This document shows, one piece after another, positions 5,659 to 6,513 of a DNA stretch of 6,513 nt; position 1 is the stretch's first letter, and each line of letters starts with the position of its first letter. The notes beneath the pieces were generated by a model that saw only the letters and a program-made list of their open reading frames with translations, did no database searches and was not told the origin of the DNA. Both the position numbers and the translations under genes were made by a program. Source of the stretch: JAJFTV01 sp964426355 (GTDB lineage Bacteria > Chloroflexota > Anaerolineae > Anaerolineales > Anaerolineaceae); contig CAYRRA010000220.1 in the NCBI GenBank assembly GCA_964426355.1, positions 1 through 6,513 on the forward strand. The letters run 5' to 3'.

Positions 5659-6336
5659 TTACTGGTTGTTGAACTGGACAACATTGCTGTAATTCTTGCA
5701 GTAGTTCCCGGATAAGTCAAACTCACAAACTCTGAAATAATAGTTCACGTTCATGTTCACTTCCACCACAGCGCTGCGTGTGTGACCATCTGGAAAACGA
5801 TGCCAGTAGTCATTCGGGTAGGTCGGTTCAGAATTGGTGGATGACCACACAACACAAAATCCGCCCAAAAAACTACCCTCCGCCTGCCAGTTGACGGATA
5901 CCTTGTTGTCGCCGCCATCTGCAAGGCTCTGCAGCGTGATTGGACCACTGGGAACAAAAGGCTCCGGGGTATTGGTGATGGTCGGGTACGGTGCGTGAGT
6001 TTGGGTGATGGTCGGGGTAGGTGTTACCGGGGTCGGTGAAACCAGTGGGGTGTGCGTTGGGGTGGGCACGATGGCGGTCAACGTCTGGACGACAGCGGTC
6101 TGGATTTGATAACCGGATGCAGTGGATGCCGCAGCAGATTCGGAAAGCAGTGTCTGAGCAACAGCGGTTGCAACCAGGGCTTCATGGCTCAACCCGGTCG
6201 CTGTAGCTGTGGGAGCGGCTGCCTGGGTTTGAGCAATAGCGGTTTGCACGACCGTCTCCCCGGGCGTACAGGATGCCGGGATGACGAAAAGGAGTAAAAC
6301 GAAAAGGGTTTTTACGGTTTTAATGATACCGTCCAT
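5659..6336 (-). CDS. Secreted repeat lipoprotein with FN3-like C-terminal domain, function unknown
   Basis: This is a 225-residue predicted exported protein. Residues 1-22 form a signal peptide (KTVKTLFVLLLFVIPAS) before Cys23. The -3 residue is Pro, so the lipobox is imperfect and lipid attachment is likely but not certain. Residues 29-87 hold three copies of a T-A-[VI]-[AV]-Q-T-[LQ] repeat (32-38, 57-63, 80-86) in an Ala/Thr-rich, probably helical region. Residues 91-126 are a Thr/Pro linker (PTPTHTPLVSPTP...). Residues about 132-223 look like one fibronectin type III-like beta-sandwich: KVSVNWQAEG early, then VNYYFRVCEFDLSGNYCKNYSNVV, with Cys161, Cys204 and Cys213. Such domains usually bind proteins or sugars at the surface; no enzyme motif is seen. 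The ATG at 6336 has only a modest GGAA about 8 bases upstream, but the signal peptide supports it. The gene is monocistronic here and converges on the nfuA-like gene. Confidence 0.78.
   Translation of the reverse strand: MDGIIKTVKTLFVLLLFVIPASCTPGETVVQTAIAQTQAAAPTATATGLSHEALVATAVAQTLLSESAAASTASGYQIQTAVVQTLTAIVPTPTHTPLVSPTPVTPTPTITQTHAPYPTITNTPEPFVPSGPITLQSLADGGDNKVSVNWQAEGSFLGGFCVVWSSTNSEPTYPNDYWHRFPDGHTRSAVVEVNMNVNYYFRVCEFDLSGNYCKNYSNVVQFNNQ
5959..6066 (-). repeat. Thr/Pro linker-coding low-complexity stretch
   Basis: This encodes residues 91-126 of the repeat lipoprotein, mostly Thr and Pro. Plus-strand GGTGATGGTCGGG occurs twice, at 5974-5986 and 6004-6016, exactly 30 bases apart, suggesting local duplication. 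Such stretches vary easily in length between strains. Confidence 0.7.
6079..6247 (-). repeat. Three degenerate in-frame repeats coding TA[VI]xQT
   Basis: Plus-strand units begin near 6083, 6152 and 6227 (for example GTCTGAGCAACAGCGGTTGC at 6152). The spacings of 69 and 75 bases are both multiples of three. They encode the TAVVQTL, TAVAQTL and TAIAQTQ units of the lipoprotein. DNA similarity as well as protein similarity suggests duplication within the gene. Confidence 0.7.
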
Positions 6337-6407
6337 ATCGGATTTCCAAATTTCCTCTCAGAAATAGCGCCTGAGAAACAGACATCCTCGAGGCTGATTA
6401 TTTCTCA

Positions 6408-6436
6408 ATTTTATCCAATCATAACACCAACCACAA
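6408..6436 (-). promoter_or_regulatory. Predicted promoter of the repeat lipoprotein gene
   Basis: On the minus strand, TTGTGG (6436-6431) and TAAAAT (6413-6408) are 17 bases apart. The -10 matches 5 of 6 and the -35 matches 3 of 6. The leader would be about 65 bases and contains a perfect 7-bp dyad, TGAGAAA (6372-6378) with TTTCTCA (6401-6407), around the palindrome CCTCGAGG (6386-6393). From 6437 to the window end I see no gene or further signal. Confidence 0.4.
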
Positions 6437-6513
6437 GCGAGAGGAATGAGGATCAGCAATTCTCAATATGAATTTAACAACATCCATCCGCTTTAGTACA
6501 CATTACTTCACTA

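Noticed and set aside
6021..6297. Plus-strand open frames opposite the repeat lipoprotein (6021-6206 and 6052-6297)
   Set aside because: They mirror the low-complexity repeats of the real gene; their Gly/Ser/Cys-rich translations come from that bias.

Overview
The window looks like a stretch of ordinary bacterial chromosome, most likely from a member of Chloroflexota, class Anaerolineae. This is inferred from style rather than from any marker gene. The evidence is a lipoprotein with TAVAQT-type repeats followed by a Thr/Pro linker, a second lipoprotein with a TPTPTQTP-like linker, an L,D-transpeptidase with a SYGC motif after a LysM end, and an NfuA-like protein beside a BMP-type lipoprotein. 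There are no RNA genes, insertion sequences, CRISPR arrays or phage genes. Base composition and gene style look even throughout, with no sign of recent transfer.

Layout. (1) 2-451 (+) is the 3' end of a LysM/L,D-transpeptidase gene cut by the window edge. (2) 538-1383 (+) is an alpha/beta hydrolase with a strong Shine-Dalgarno sequence. (3) 1459-3632 (+) is a galT-galK operon. Its promoter lies almost on top of the galT start, and the two genes overlap by 4 bases (ATGA). (4) 3658-4701 (-), convergent with galK, is a BMP/PnrA-like substrate-binding lipoprotein without its transporter genes. (5) A 261-bp divergent intergenic region holds one promoter for each direction and several dyads. (6) 4963-5556 (+) is an NfuA-like iron-sulfur carrier, closed by a strong intrinsic terminator at 5577-5617. 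(7) 5659-6336 (-) is a secreted repeat/FN3-like lipoprotein. (8) The last 177 bases are its leader and promoter region.

How the genes work together. GalK phosphorylates galactose to galactose-1-phosphate. GalT exchanges it with UDP-glucose to give glucose-1-phosphate and UDP-galactose. GalE and GalM are not in the window. The other genes are single transcription units for the cell envelope (L,D-transpeptidase and two lipoproteins), iron-sulfur cluster delivery (NfuA-like) and an unassigned hydrolysis.

I see no clear new multigene system. The items most worth a second look are the nearly leaderless galT start with dyads over its promoter, the orphan BMP-like lipoprotein with a CGIC motif, the repeat lipoprotein, and the dyad at the predicted start site of the nfuA-like gene.
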